64,000 bases of DNA from Orychophragmus violaceus (lineage: Eukaryota > Streptophyta > Magnoliopsida > Brassicales > Brassicaceae), in assembly GCA_030180135.1 (NCBI GenBank), contig CM058233.1:55758500-55822499 (forward strand). The letters are read 5' to 3'. Both the position numbers and the translations under genes were made by a program. Position 1 is the first letter of the stretch, and each line of letters starts with the position of its first letter. Below, piece after piece: positions 33,201 through 44,880 of this stretch. A model generated the notes under the pieces. That model made no database searches. It was not told the origin of the DNA and worked only from the letters and a program-made list of their open reading frames with translations.

Positions 33201-33774
33201 CTTTGCGATGCTTTCGCAGCTTGCTTAGCAGTAAGGTGAGCTCTGCGTTGTTCAGGCTAGCATTAACAATCACTGGGTAAGAATTAGGTCCAAGAAAGGC
33301 GTACCCTAGCCCGGATGGAAGTTGTTTCAGATCTATTTTCGGAGCCTTTTCTTCTGCCCAGTCTATGTCGTCTTGCAACGATCGTTGCTTAGATGGTGTC
33401 GATCGTTGCAGTCCCGCGTCAGACACTTCTACCTGCATTGCAACCTCGACAGAATTCATCAATCTTGTATAGCACATCGCAGGCTCGTCCTGTAGGTATT
33501 CCAACTCCAAAATAGAGCTCAGTAAAGCCCTTTCTAGTGGGTCCTCAGCATGTGATTGGTGGAAGTACTCTGCAGCCAAATCACCCAATGTGTCCACATA
33601 GAAGGTTTGCCCGTCGATGGTTGGTCTCTTTACCAGTTTGTTCATGTCAAAACTCATTTTCAGATCTCCCACATTTAGAACTATTTTGCCTCCCTGACAG
33701 TCAATCATCGCACCAGCTGTTGCTAAGAAAGATCTGCCTAGAATCAATGGGTCTTTTGGCTCCTGTCCATATTG
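30280..33774 (-). pseudogene. Gypsy D Pol: protease end, RT, RNase H, integrase, with two stops
   Basis: One frame from the C insertion site to TAG at 30282-30280. It begins with the end of protease ([20 protein letters not shown]). RT has CIDYRKLN near 32890 and FMDD near 32600. RNase H follows ([24 protein letters not shown]). Integrase has an H-H-C-C finger ([10 protein letters not shown]), D in [10 protein letters not shown] in SDGGSHF and E in [12 protein letters not shown] codons at 31590-31588 (RNase H to INT linker) and 30504-30502 (integrase C-terminus) interrupt it without changing frame. RT precedes INT, as in gypsy. The C-terminus after the second stop is still readable. Confidence 0.92.
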
Positions 33775-33779
33775 TAGAA
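33775..33779. other. Target site duplication of C, left copy (TAGAA)
   Basis: TAGAA precedes the left LTR of C and recurs at 40455-40459 after the right LTR. It lies inside the protease coding sequence of D. Confidence 0.97.
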
Positions 33780-35002
33780 TGATATATCATGGTTTTTACT
33801 AGTTTTAGACCATGATATAAGTGTGTTTTTAGTGTCTTTTGTCTTTATTTAGAGTCTTTTACAGGTATAATCAGGTTTGGAGCTGAATTGGAGATAATGG
33901 AGCATTTTGGAGATTTTTGGAGTGTTTGGCCGAGAGATAGAGTTCACTGTCCGAAACAGAGGAAGGTGTCGATCGTTGCACCCTAGCATCGATCGATGCA
34001 CCAGCGAGATGGGCCAAAAACTCGGCGGTTTAGAAGAGTGAAGAATTTGCACTTTGATCCAGAAGTTCCTGATATTTACAAAGAAGCCCTTGGCCGAGAT
34101 TATGCCTATATAATAGAGTTTTTAGTGTTTTTATTAGATACGCTTTATACTTTTTACATTACGCAATTCATAATTAAGAGCAGAGGATTTTAGAGCTTTT
34201 TGGGGGCTGATCTGAACCTGTTACATCATCTGTATTTGGAAAAGATTTCGAACCCCTTTTACTCTTATTCTTTTATGCAATTTATTCATTCTATGATTAT
34301 GTTTTCATTATCTATGTCTGAGTAGATCCATAGTTGAGTTTAGGGTTTCTCACATAGGATTTCATGACTTGCTAGACTTGTTCAAATTCAGTTAAGGATT
34401 CATAACTATATATGTTCTTCAATTTAATTGTGCTTAAATCTAGTTCTAACCTGATCAATTAGAATCTAGATCTTAGGTTGCTAAATACGTCACGGAAGTG
34501 GGGTTTAGGGATCTGAACTAATTAAATTGGGCAATTAAACTTTGCGCAAACGGAAGTTTGGTTTAGGATAATTGTGAACATATCAAACTTGGACTTATTG
34601 CTAGTTTAATCTGTTAGTTCTCGCAAACGAAATTTTGGTTTGCTGCACTTAGACTTAGAGAATTATCGCAAAGGAATTTGGTTAATTCTATATCTGTGTT
34701 TTGAGTTCTAGAACCGTTCTTAATTAGATCCTTGCTGAATGAACTGTCTGCTTGTCTGATTTCCTGAGAATACCCTAAGCTTGACGCTTTTAATTACTTG
34801 CTTCACAACCGTTAATCTCTGCTACTGATTTACTTTCTCGCACCGCAATTTATTTCATTCACTATTTGCTTATTTCTAGTATTTATTCCTATAGTTTGAT
34901 TCTCTTGAGACCAAGTGTCCCTGTGGATTCGATAACCCTATATACTACTTTGACATTGCTGTTCACTTGCAGTTTAGTATAGGGAAAACTTAGAACCTAT
35001 CA
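33780..35002 (+). repeat. Left LTR of gypsy C
   Basis: TGATATATCATGG to AACCTATCA, with CGATCG words at 33965-34005 and the internal string GCGCAAACGGAAGTTTGG. Confidence 0.96.
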
Positions 35003-35008
35003 AGTTTT

Positions 35009-35026
35009 TGGCGCCGTTGCCGGGGA
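35009..35026 (+). other. Primer binding site, tRNA-Asp type (gypsy C)
   Basis: TGGCGCCGTTGCCGGGGA, six bases inside the LTR. It is the usual site of Athila and Tat elements. Confidence 0.92.
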
Positions 35027-35279
35027 CTCTTTGAGTCTTCGATAGGACCGAACTTAGGGTTTTTGCTAGAAATTTTTCTTTTTGTTTTTGTTCTTTTTCG
35101 TTTTTCGTTTTTATTTTAATTTTGCTAACTTTTTCTCTGTTTCTTTCTGTCGCAGGTACGAATTTTGCCTTGCGTCGATCGTTGCATACCTTGCGTCGAT
35201 CGTCACTAGGCGATTCTGAGGATTGAATCGATCGTTGCACTGATAGCATCGATCGTTGCTGGACGATTACAGACAGTTT

Positions 35280-37874
35280 ATGCCAACGCAGAAAACTCGA
35301 AGTAATCCGAACTCGAGCTTGGTTAATCTCGATCTTGAGGAACTTGGACGTCTAGAAAGGACTAACAGAAGAGAAAAGAGAGAGAGAATGGTACGAGAAC
35401 GTTTGATCTTGATACCAGATGCTGAAGGTACCCTGAGGGACCAAGATGACAACCCGTACAATGCTGATGGGCATCGGGTTGATGCTGAAGGGAATGTCAT
35501 CCCTGATCCTCCTGAGCAACAGGAGCTGAACCGAAACCAGGGTCAAGGACAGGCCCAAGGTAGAGAGATGGTGGTTCATGAGAGGACACTAGCTGATTAC
35601 AACAGACCTGATGAGTTTCATGCAAACCGAGCAGCTCTAGTGCTTCCTACTTTTGAAAGGAATGATTTTGAGGTAAAACCCATCTACTACCAGCTGATGA
35701 GACAGATTGCTTTTCATGGTCTTCAAGCTGAGCAGCCTATGGATCACATTGACAAGTTTGAAGACATAGTCACTGGCATGAAGTATGAAGGAGTATGCCC
35801 GGACTATCTGTTCCTTAAGCTATTTCCGCACAGTCTTGCTGGAGACGCTAGTGCATGGCTGAGACAACTGGCACCTGGTCAGTATACTACTTGGACAGCC
35901 TTAAAGAGTGAGTTCCTGCGTAACTTTTATGATGATGCACGCTCGGATCAGTCCAGACAGGACATACTCACCTTTTCCCAAGGAGCTGTGGAGCCCTTGA
36001 AGACTGCCTGGATGAGATTTAAGCAGTATCAGCGTGACTGTTCACACCATGGATTCACGGAAGTACAGCTGATTGGTATTTTCTTCAGAGGCATAGATCT
36101 CCCTTATCAGACTGCGCTGGATAATTCCAGCAATGCTAATTTTAACACCAGGACTCCTACGCAAGCTAAGCAGTTGATAGAGAATCTGATTGGCAGCAAC
36201 AGTTGCAAAACAATGGATGAAAGGAGGAAGAGATCCGGTGGAACTGTAGAGAATTCTGATATAGCTAATATAAGATCCAGATTGGACACAGTCTACAATC
36301 TCCTAACAAGTAAGAAAGCTGTCCACTTTGCCCAAGATGTAGAGGTTATTCAGACTGAGGAGGAAACTCAGGAAGAAGATGTGAATTTCATAGGAGGTTC
36401 TGGTTTCCAAGGTAATAGATTTGGTAATCAACAGGGGAACAGATTCTCCAATGGTGGACAGACTGGTGGTTTTCAGAAGACCTATGGACAAGGTAATCAG
36501 AGAACCTATGGGTCTACATCCTATCAGACTCCTCCTGCACCTACAGCCCATGAGAGCAAAATGGAGGCTATGATGGAACAACTGATGGAGAGTCAAACCA
36601 AGCTTTCTGTGGACAATAATAAGAAGCTGGACGCTGTCTATCAAGACCTCAATGGGAAGTTTGAGTCACTGAGCACTCACATGAAGCAGTTGGACACTCA
36701 GGTGAACCAGATGTCCAGCTCACTAAAGGGAAAAGGAGTTGCAGAGACTCATATTAAGGCCTGGTCTGTACTCATTAATGATGGATCTTATCTAGGGGAG
36801 AAATTTGAGCTAAGTACAGCTGAGTTGGTGACTGAGGCAGAATTTTCGGATTTCTGTGAAAAACTCTCGGGTAGAAACTGTAGTGATGCAACGATCGACA
36901 CACAGCTGGCATCGATCGATGCAGGTCGTGAACGAGCAGAAGATCCGTGGGATGAAAGTGAGATTGATACAGAGCTAGCCCGCCTATTCCCTGATGTATC
37001 TGAGATCACTCAAGAGGATGTTTATGCACAAGCCATTAGGCAATATCCCAAGGTGTCTGAAGTGATTAAACAAGAGATTGAAGAGCTGAAAAAGCTAGAA
37101 GAGAGTGGTGAAGACTTGGAAGAAATTCCACCTTCTGATGATCCACCTTATCATCCATGTGTTCAGAGATATTTGAACAAGATGTTGCCTTTAGATGAGG
37201 AGCTGAGAGAATGGGTGATAATAGTTCCTCAGCATATTAGTGATGTTCTGCTAACCAAGGTCCCGAAGAAACTGCCTGATCCTGGAGTTTTTGTGCTAGA
37301 TTGTTCTATCTTTGAGGATAGTTTTAGGCGTTCTCTATGTGATTTAGGAGCTGCTGGAAGCATAATGCCTTACTCTGTGGCAGAGAAGCTGAGAATGTTG
37401 GATTTTACTCCTACCAGGACTTCTCTTATCCTAGCTGATCAGTCCATACGAGTTCCTGAAGGACTTCTTATGGACATTCCGGTGAGAGTTGGGAACTACT
37501 TAGTTCCAACGGACTTCCTTGTGCTGAAATATGATTATGATCCGGATGAAGCTTTATTGCTTGAGAGACCATTCTTGGCTACAGCAGGAGCTGTGATTGA
37601 TGTTAGACAGAGTCTAATAGACCTCCACCTGGGAGATGAACCGCTGCACTATGAGATGGATAAGCTGCGAAAACCACTGATAGATGGGCAAACATTCACC
37701 ATAAGGGACGCAGATTTTGAGCAGCCTGATCATACCATGGTTATAGATCCTGGAGCACATTTCACTCCGTCTTTTCTTGGCCATGAGCATTCTGCAACAG
37801 CTTACTCACCACCTTGGATGAGGAGACTTGAACAGAGACAGAAAAAGTCTCTGTCAGGACCTCCTGGTACTTGA
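35280..37874 (+). CDS. Gag-Pro polyprotein of gypsy C
   Basis: 864 codons, uninterrupted, from the first ATG (MPTQKTRSNPNSS). The open frame reaches a little further upstream, but without an ATG. The Gag core spans about residues 113-307 (FPHSLAGDASAWLRQLAPGQ, FSQGAVEPLKTAWMRFKQYQ). It is followed by a Gly/Asn/Gln-rich stretch, helical text likely to be coiled coil (about 430-480), and an acidic linker with in-frame CGATCG words (DATIDTQLASIDAG). The end is a retropepsin-like domain with D-L-G-A near residue 688 and LLERPFLATAGAVIDV. The first 300 residues are nearly those of D; the part after about 340 differs strongly. No zinc knuckle is seen. Confidence 0.93.
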   Translation: MPTQKTRSNPNSSLVNLDLEELGRLERTNRREKRERMVRERLILIPDAEGTLRDQDDNPYNADGHRVDAEGNVIPDPPEQQELNRNQGQGQAQGREMVVHERTLADYNRPDEFHANRAALVLPTFERNDFEVKPIYYQLMRQIAFHGLQAEQPMDHIDKFEDIVTGMKYEGVCPDYLFLKLFPHSLAGDASAWLRQLAPGQYTTWTALKSEFLRNFYDDARSDQSRQDILTFSQGAVEPLKTAWMRFKQYQRDCSHHGFTEVQLIGIFFRGIDLPYQTALDNSSNANFNTRTPTQAKQLIENLIGSNSCKTMDERRKRSGGTVENSDIANIRSRLDTVYNLLTSKKAVHFAQDVEVIQTEEETQEEDVNFIGGSGFQGNRFGNQQGNRFSNGGQTGGFQKTYGQGNQRTYGSTSYQTPPAPTAHESKMEAMMEQLMESQTKLSVDNNKKLDAVYQDLNGKFESLSTHMKQLDTQVNQMSSSLKGKGVAETHIKAWSVLINDGSYLGEKFELSTAELVTEAEFSDFCEKLSGRNCSDATIDTQLASIDAGRERAEDPWDESEIDTELARLFPDVSEITQEDVYAQAIRQYPKVSEVIKQEIEELKKLEESGEDLEEIPPSDDPPYHPCVQRYLNKMLPLDEELREWVIIVPQHISDVLLTKVPKKLPDPGVFVLDCSIFEDSFRRSLCDLGAAGSIMPYSVAEKLRMLDFTPTRTSLILADQSIRVPEGLLMDIPVRVGNYLVPTDFLVLKYDYDPDEALLLERPFLATAGAVIDVRQSLIDLHLGDEPLHYEMDKLRKPLIDGQTFTIRDADFEQPDHTMVIDPGAHFTPSFLGHEHSATAYSPPWMRRLEQRQKKSLSGPPGT

Positions 37875-39231
37875 AAGATCTCATCCGTCCGGTCAAGCTA
37901 TTGACCTTAAACAAGCGCTGGGTGGGAGGCAACCCACCATTAGGTACTAGTGTTTTTCTTTTTCATTTTTGGTGTTTTTGTTAGGATTTTACGTTTGTTT
38001 TTGTTTCTGGTGAGTTTATGTTTGCAGGTCTCGGTTAATTCGCAGTGCAGCGATCGACGCACTTCTGTGTCGATCGTCACAACACGAAAGGATCGCATTG
38101 CAGCGATCGTTGCGGTCCTGAGCAACGATCGACTATACACGAAAATCGCCAAGTAACGGTCGATGCACTTAGTGCAACGATCGATGCCTGAGCGACAGAG
38201 GTAACCCGACAGACATAATTCCACCTTTTCAATTTTTATTTTCTTTTTACCGATCCTTCGCTGGACACTACTGGGGACAGTGTGTCTTAAGTGTGGGGGA
38301 GGTGCTACTGACTTATATCTTTCTGTTTTCTTAAGAGTCAGTCCGTTTTTCAAAAAAAAATTTTATTGAGTCAAAATTGTTTAAGTAAGAAACTATGATT
38401 TTCTGAGAAGATTTACAAGACTTGCAGGAACTTAAGTAACCTTTGGGATGAAGTTGCAGGATCTATCTATGACTATTAGAAAACCCAGACACGGATCAAC
38501 CTACTGGGAACACCCACATCACTTCAGGTATCAGAGGATCCTTTACTGACTTCAACCTTAATACTGACTTAGATTTCTCACCTAAGGGCTTGGTATGCTT
38601 TATGTCGGATTCCCTGTTAGTTCTGACACAGCCTGTAAACCTGTCCTATTTAGTCCCCTTCTCCCCTTCTGTAAAGTAAAAAAAAAAAAAATATAATAAA
38701 CTGAGGATGAGTTAGTAACTCCGAAGTGGTCATGGGAATAGTAGCAAACACTATTATCTCTCATGTGATCCATGGAATGTGTCCAAAGTACACCCCATAA
38801 CGGGAAGAACACTGATAAAAAAAATAAAATGATACCCAGTGGGGAAAAATCAGTTGTTAAAGAAGGGAAAGAGAAGAAAGGGACTAGAGAAAGATAGTAT
38901 GGTGGTCTAGAGCTGATAAGGTAAGAATCCATGTGCCTTTAGATCGATACTCCTTAGGTGAGACCGCACTTAAATACTTGCAGAAGTCAGTAGGGAGAAT
39001 TTGAATGCTTGAATGTGATTGTGGAGTTTACCTAGGACAGTTGCTAAGTGTGGGGGAAGTACATGTTGGTCTTGATATCCTGTGATTGATTCTTGCAGTG
39101 GTTTACTAAGGGGAATCTGAGTATTGTAGCTTCTAGGATGAAATGAGTTTCTGAAGAGTTTTCAAACCTCTTCACCATGTTTTAGTTCTCTGTTTTGCTT
39201 GAGGGCAAGCAAAGGCTAAGTGTGGGGGAGT
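37875..39231 (+). other. 3' untranslated region of gypsy C
   Basis: A perfect 6-bp stem GGTGGG/CCCACC with loop AGGCAA lies at 37921-37938. CGATCG words follow at 38045-38190. TAAGTGTGGGGGA occurs near 38288, 39047 and 39219; the last lies against the LTR. The order is the same as in D, and H shares the order of its elements. No gene is seen. Confidence 0.8.
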
Positions 39232-40454
39232 TGATATATCATGGTTTTTACTAGTTTTAGACCATGATATAAGTGTGTTTTTAGTGTCTTTTGTCTTTGT
39301 TTAGAGTCTTTTACAGGTATAATCAGGTTTGGAGCTGAATTGGAGATAATGGAGCATTTTGGAGATTTTTGGAGTGTTTGGCCGAGAGATAGAGTTCACT
39401 GTCCGAAACAGAGGAAGGTGTCGATCGTTGCACCCTAGCATCGATCGATGCACCAGCGAGATGGGCCAAAAACTCGGCGGTTTAGAAGAGTGAAGAATTT
39501 GCACTTTGATCCAGAAGTTCCTGATATTTACAAAGAAGCCCTTGGCCGAGATTATGCCTATATAATAGAGTTTTTAGTGTTTTTATTAGATACGCTTTAT
39601 ACTTTTTACATTACGCAATTCATAATTAAGAGCAGAGGATTTTAGAGCTTTTTGGGGGCTGATCTGAACCTGTTACATCATCTGTATTTGGAGAAGATTT
39701 CGAACCCCTTTTACTCTTATTCTTTTATGCAATTTATTCATTCTATGATTATGTTTTCATTATCTATGTCTGAGTAGATCCATAGTTGAGTTTAGGGTTT
39801 CTCACATAGGATTTCATGACTTGCTAGACTTGTTCAAATTCAGTTAAGGATTCATAACTATATATGTTCTTCAATTTAATTGTGCTTAAAGCTAGTTCTA
39901 ACCTGATCAATTAGAATCTAGATCTTAGGTTGCTAAATACGTCACGGAAGTGGGGTTTAGGGATCTGAACTAATTAAATTGGGCAATTAAACTTTGCGCA
40001 AACGGAAGTTTGGTTTAGGATAATTGTGAACATATCAAACTTGGACTTATTGCTAGTTTAATCTGTTAGTTCTCGCAAACGAAAGTTTGGTTTGCTGCAC
40101 TTAGACTTAGAGAATTATCGCAAAGGAATTTGGTTAATTCTATATCTGTGTTTTGAGTTCTAGAACCGTTCTTAATTAGATCCTTGCTGAATGAACTGTC
40201 TGCTTGTCTGATTTCCTGAGAATACCCTAAGCTTGACGCTTTTAATTACTTGCTTCACAACCGTTAATCTCTGCTACTGATTTACTTTCTCGCACCGCAA
40301 TTTATTTCATTCACTATTTGCTTATTTCTAGTATTTATTCCTATAGTTTGATTCTCTTGAGACCAAGTGTCCCTGTGGATTTGATAACCCTATATACTAC
40401 TTTGACATTGCTGTTCACTTGCAGTTTAGTATAGGGAAAACTTAGAACCTATCA
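39232..40454 (+). repeat. Right LTR of gypsy C
   Basis: Same length as the left LTR (1223 bp). Differences I could see include A/G in TCTTTRTTTAGAG, T/G in AAAKCTAG, and C/T in GGATTYGATAACC. It is followed by TAGAA. Confidence 0.96.
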
Positions 40455-42562
40455 TAGAACCACAAAATCAATTGGGATCACACACTTGCCAACCGTTATA
40501 GGCACATCCTCTATTACTCCTTCGGGAATCCTGACTGATCTGTCTGCCAAAACCAGTGATATCCTAGTTGGTATAAAATCTGTCATCCCTAGTCTTTTAG
40601 CAACTGAAAGGGGCATCAGATTTACACTGGAGCCAAGATCACATATGGACCTTTCGAACCTCTCCTTGTAGATAGCACAATCTAATACGAAGCTGCCTGG
40701 ATCTTTTAATTTCTCTGGAATTCTGCCTTGAACCACTGCACTACATACTTCATTGAGCATCATTATACTTTCTTCATCAGACCATTTTCCAGAAATTGCA
40801 TCCTTAAGGCATCTCTTCATCATGGGGGAAGTTTCAATGGAATCCAACAAAGGTACTTCAACCTTTACCCTTTTTATGAACTCCTTCCATTTTGCATACT
40901 GCCTATCATTCTTAGCTTTTCTGGGGTTCTTGGGATAAGGTATCTTAGGCTTGTATACCCTTTCAGCCGACTGTTTTGGGTTTTCAGCACTCGAACTTTT
41001 TGCAGTCACCTTGTGTCGATCGTTGCTCTTATCGCATCGATCGATGCTAGGCGACTTTGTTACGACCTCCGGTTCCTTGATTTCGCTTGGCAACGATCGT
41101 TGCTTAGATGCATCGATCGACTCGCGGCAAATATCGCGTATCTCATCTTCCAACTCTTCAATTTCCACGAGTTCCTCAACGCTTAACTGCTTTTTCTGGC
41201 CAGATGACATCTCCTTACCACTTCTCAATGTCACGGCATTGCATTGGTACTTAGGATTGGCATCAGTCCTTCCTGGGAGATATCCCTCTTCCCTTTGAGC
41301 ATGTCCAGCAGTTCTTCCAACCTTAGCATCAAGCTCTTTCATGTGTGTGTTCAAACACTCAAACTTCCTATTCAGCTCCCTGTAGATTGTATCCATCTTC
41401 GCGTCAGCATCTGCTGCGTACTTAGTCTGACTCTTCATTAGCTGTCTTAGCATCATCTCTACTTTACTCTCAGACCCATTGGCTTTCTTAAAACCACCTT
41501 GCTGAACTCCATTGGAGAATCTGTTTCCCTGTTGATTTCTAAATCCACTACCTTGGAAACCAGAACCTCCCATGTAATTCACCTCTTCTTCCTGAGTGTC
41601 CTCCTCAGTCTGAATTACCTCTACATCTTGGGTAGAGTGGACAGCTTTCTTACTTGTTAGGAGATCGTAAACTGTGTCTAGCCTAGATCTAATCTCAGTC
41701 ATGTTACAATCCTCTATACTTCCACCGGATTTCTTCCTCTTTTCATCTATAGTCTTGCAACTGTAGCTGCTAATCCGGTTCCCAATCAACTGCTTAGCTT
41801 GTGTAGGTGTCCTGGTGTTGAAATTAGCATTACTAGAATTATCCAGCGCAGTCTGATAAGGGAGATCTATGCCTCTGAAGAAGATACCAATCAGCTGTAC
41901 TTCTGTGAATCCATGGTGTGGACAGTCACGCTGATACTGCTTAAATCTCATCCAGGCAGTCTTCAAGGGCTCCACAGCTCCTTGGGAAAAAGTGAGTATG
42001 TCCTGTCTGGACTGATCTGAGCGCGCATCATCATAAAAGTGACGCAGGAACTCACTCTTTAAGGCTGCCCAAGTAGTATACTGACCAGGTGCCAGTTGTC
42101 TCAGCCATGCACTAGCGTCTCCAGCAAGACTGTGCGGAAATAGCTTAAGGAACAGATAGTCCGGGCATACTCCTTCATACTTCATGCCAGTGACTATGTC
42201 CTCAAACTTGTCAATGTGATCCATAGGCTGCTCTGCTTGAAGACCATGAAAAGCAATCTGCCTCATCAGCTGGTAGTAGATGGTCTTGACCTCAAAATCA
42301 TTCCTCTCAAAAGCAGGAAGCACTAGAGCTGCTCGGTTTGCATGAAACTCATCAGGTCTGTTGTAGTCAGCTAGTGTCCTCTCGTGAACCACCATCTCTC
42401 TACCTTGGGCCCGTTCCTGACCCTGGTTTTGGTTCTGCTCCTGTTGCTGTTGCTCAGGAATGACATTCCCTTCAGCATCAACCCTCTGCCAGTCGGCATT
42501 GTAGCGGTTGTTATCTCGGTCCCTCAGGACACCTTCAACATCGCGTTCCAGAATCAAACGCT
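40455..42562 (-). pseudogene. Gypsy D Gag and start of protease, middle segment
   Basis: An open frame of about 700 codons, cut at both ends by younger insertions: B enters at 42562/42563 and C at 40455. It shows the same Gag core as C (FPHSLAGDASAWLRQLAPGQ). A linker follows with CGATCG words read as SIDASKQRSLPSEI (about 41010-41130). Protease comes next with D-L-G-S (RSICDLGSSVNLMPLSVAKR) and ends at IPIDFVVL. The segment itself has no stop. It continues at 33774 in the same frame. Confidence 0.93.
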
Positions 42563-42567
42563 CTCGC
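42563..42567. other. Target site duplication of B, left copy (CTCGC)
   Basis: CTCGC precedes the left LTR of copia B and recurs at 49778-49782 after the right LTR, inside the gag of D. Confidence 0.97.
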
Positions 42568-43201
42568 TGTTGGAATTATGTCCAGTAATCTCTGTACTGT
42601 CTCTAGAAAGTAAGAGTATGTCAATGATCAGACATAAGTCATATAATACTGGGGGTCATGATGGCTTGCTAGAGTCCGCTCATGATCTATAAATCTTGGA
42701 TTTATTGCCTTTATTATATGATCCCATATGGGTCACACGCCTAAGCTAACAGGAAAATGTGTAGGAACGGTACAGCAGAAGTACGGTAAAAGTGCTAGGC
42801 ATTTACTGTGCTTGGAGAGACAGAAGGGCCTGATTAAATCCAAGGGATTTAATCAGACTGAGAATTGGGCCCAAAAGCCCATGAGAACTAAAAGGAGTTT
42901 TAATGAATAAAACTTGACCTAAGCTCTCTAATTCTCCTAAGCCTCTGCGCCAACTCTCTCTCTCTCTGCGGCCTCCCTCCTCTTGGTCTAGCAGCCAAAT
43001 TTCCTTTGTGTGCGTGTGTGAGCCTTTGGAGGAGCTATCACTTGGTGGTTCTGCTGATCTCTGACCCGTACCTCTTCTTCCGCTGCAAAACAAGGTAACA
43101 GGTGAGATCCTTTTATGATTCATTCAAGAGAACCTAGATCTGGCATGTTTAGGAGTTTAATCTGAAGAATTGAATCAGGATTAACACCAAAACATCCTTC
43201 A
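42568..43201 (+). repeat. Left LTR of copia B
   Basis: TGTTGGAATT to CATCCTTCA, 634 bp; nearly identical to the right LTR and similar along its length to the LTR of A. Confidence 0.95.
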
Positions 43202-43202
43202 G

Positions 43203-43214
43203 TGGTATCAGAGC
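43203..43214 (+). other. Primer binding site, initiator tRNA-Met type (copia B)
   Basis: TGGTATCAGAGC, one base inside the LTR. It is the canonical form. Confidence 0.93.
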
Positions 43215-44880
43215 TATTGGTTCTGGTTTTTCTTGTTTAGATTCAAGTTTAGGATTGTTTAAAGAGGTGTTTTTGAATCAATCTACTGATAAGAACAAAA
43301 CACTTAAGAAACAAGAATTGAAACCTAAACAAACTAAAGAAAATCGCAAACCAAACTATATGATTTGGTATGCGTCGGTTTGATGATGCACGGACCGATC
43401 ACCAAAGGATCGAGTCGCGTGATCATCGGCACGATCGTGAGCATGGCTGGACGGCGGGTCGATCGATCGGACGGATCAAGGATCGCGTCGAGTGGTCGAT
43501 CGGATCAGCCGAGGATCGCACGATCGATTGCGATCGGATCGTCGCGGCCACCGTCCCGATCGTCCAGCGTCGTCCCGCGTCTCGATCGCTCGGCGATCGC
43601 ATGACGCACGACCGGCCATCCCGTATCCCGTCCCGATCGTCCCGTCCCGATCACACGCGATCGTCCCGTCCCGATTGTCCCACGCCGTCCGTGCTTGCAT
43701 CGCGTGATGTTTCGGCTGCGACAGTCCCGACCGGTTAGGTTTTGGCGTGTGATGGTTCGTTTCGGTTTAAGGTTCGGTTTAAAACTTGATCAAAATCAAA
43801 CGTCACGGTTTAATAAACAGACTTAATAATTTTATTAAGTTCTGGTTAAACCGGGATAAGAAATCCAAAGTCGAAAATTGGATTTTGTGCCTAAACCAGG
43901 ATTTTCTAATTTGATTTGGTTGGACCAAATAAATTGAGAAAATCCGGTTTAGTAAATAACCGGTTGACAATTAATTTTGGTTAAGACCAATTTTAATGAA
44001 CCAGACCGGTTATGTCATTTAATTGGACAATTGGGTCATGTCTTGGACATGGACCAATTCTTGGGCCTCGGGCCAAGAAGTTAAAACAATTGGGCCAATT
44101 ATTTGAGTCTTTTCTTCAGATTAATTTAAAATTTATTTTTATAAAGTTATATAAATCGATTTTAAATTAAAGTTTCCGAAATTTTAAAATTAGAAAGTTT
44201 CTTTAAATAGAAGTTTCTAGATTTGCGGTTTTGGATTTTAAGAAATTTCTAAAGTTAGAAAGTTTCCGGTTTTAGAAAGTTTCCAATTTTAGAAAGTTTC
44301 CAAAAATAGTAGGTTTCCCAAAAAGGAAAGTTTCCCAAAATAGTAATCTTCTATTTTGGGATAATATTTTAATAAACCTACAAACCTCAAACAATATCAA
44401 GCGTTGGATGTCTTGTCCAGTCTATGTCAGCTGTCGAAGCCCATTCAATTGTATTCATGGCCTTACAGTGTGAGGGTGTCTACTTTTGCGTGGACAAGAC
44501 GGTTTGTGATTCATAAATGTCATTGGGAGTCCCAGACATTAATGATTACATGACTGTATAGTCTGGTTTTCTTGACTAGGCCATCGGGAGTCCCGGGCCT
44601 TGAGACATCAGAGTGGATTGGGCCTCGGGCCCAGATTCACAACCAAGAGTTATATCACGGATATAATTAGCCGACATAGGGCTTACCGATATAAGCTAAG
44701 GTTGGGTGATGGCCAGTGGCCCACTTTGATCTTAGTTATATGTGGATCTTGGAATCATTATATTCTATTGAGGGTAACTGATGTTATTGAATATAATGCG
44801 AGATTAATCAAATAAAGTATAATGCGAGATTAATCATATTGAACATATTAACTAAAATCCTTTTATCTTAATTTTCAGTT
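43215..44880 (+). other. Copia B leader: GC-rich CGATCG block and AGAAAGTTTCC repeats
   Basis: At about 43365-43745 a very GC-rich block is packed with GATCG, CGATCG and GTCCCG words. At about 44180-44345 runs of AGAAAGTTTCC occur. Both match the layout of the leader of A in mirror orientation. The rest is AT-rich. Confidence 0.75.

Larger units (their letters stand above)
33780..40454 (+). mobile_element. Ty3/gypsy element C, Gag-Pro only, complete with TSD
   Basis: Left LTR 33780-35002, PBS 35009-35026, Gag-Pro 35280-37874, 3' region, polypurine tract, right LTR 39232-40454. The LTRs are both 1223 bp and differ at about five positions. The TSD is TAGAA. There is no RT, RNase H or integrase anywhere between them, and no room for a lost one: the stop is followed directly by the conserved stem and 3' region. 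C resembles D closely in LTR, leader, first part of gag and 3' region, so it probably uses D-type Pol in trans. Confidence 0.95.

Noticed and set aside
35009..35026. tRNA gene, because of similarity to tRNA-Asp
   Set aside because: Only the 18-base 3' end complement is present, next to an LTR: it is a primer binding site.
35256..35279. Start of C Gag upstream of 35280
   Set aside because: The open frame extends there, but the codon at 35256 is TTG. The first ATG in frame is at 35280, and D has its ATG at the same place.
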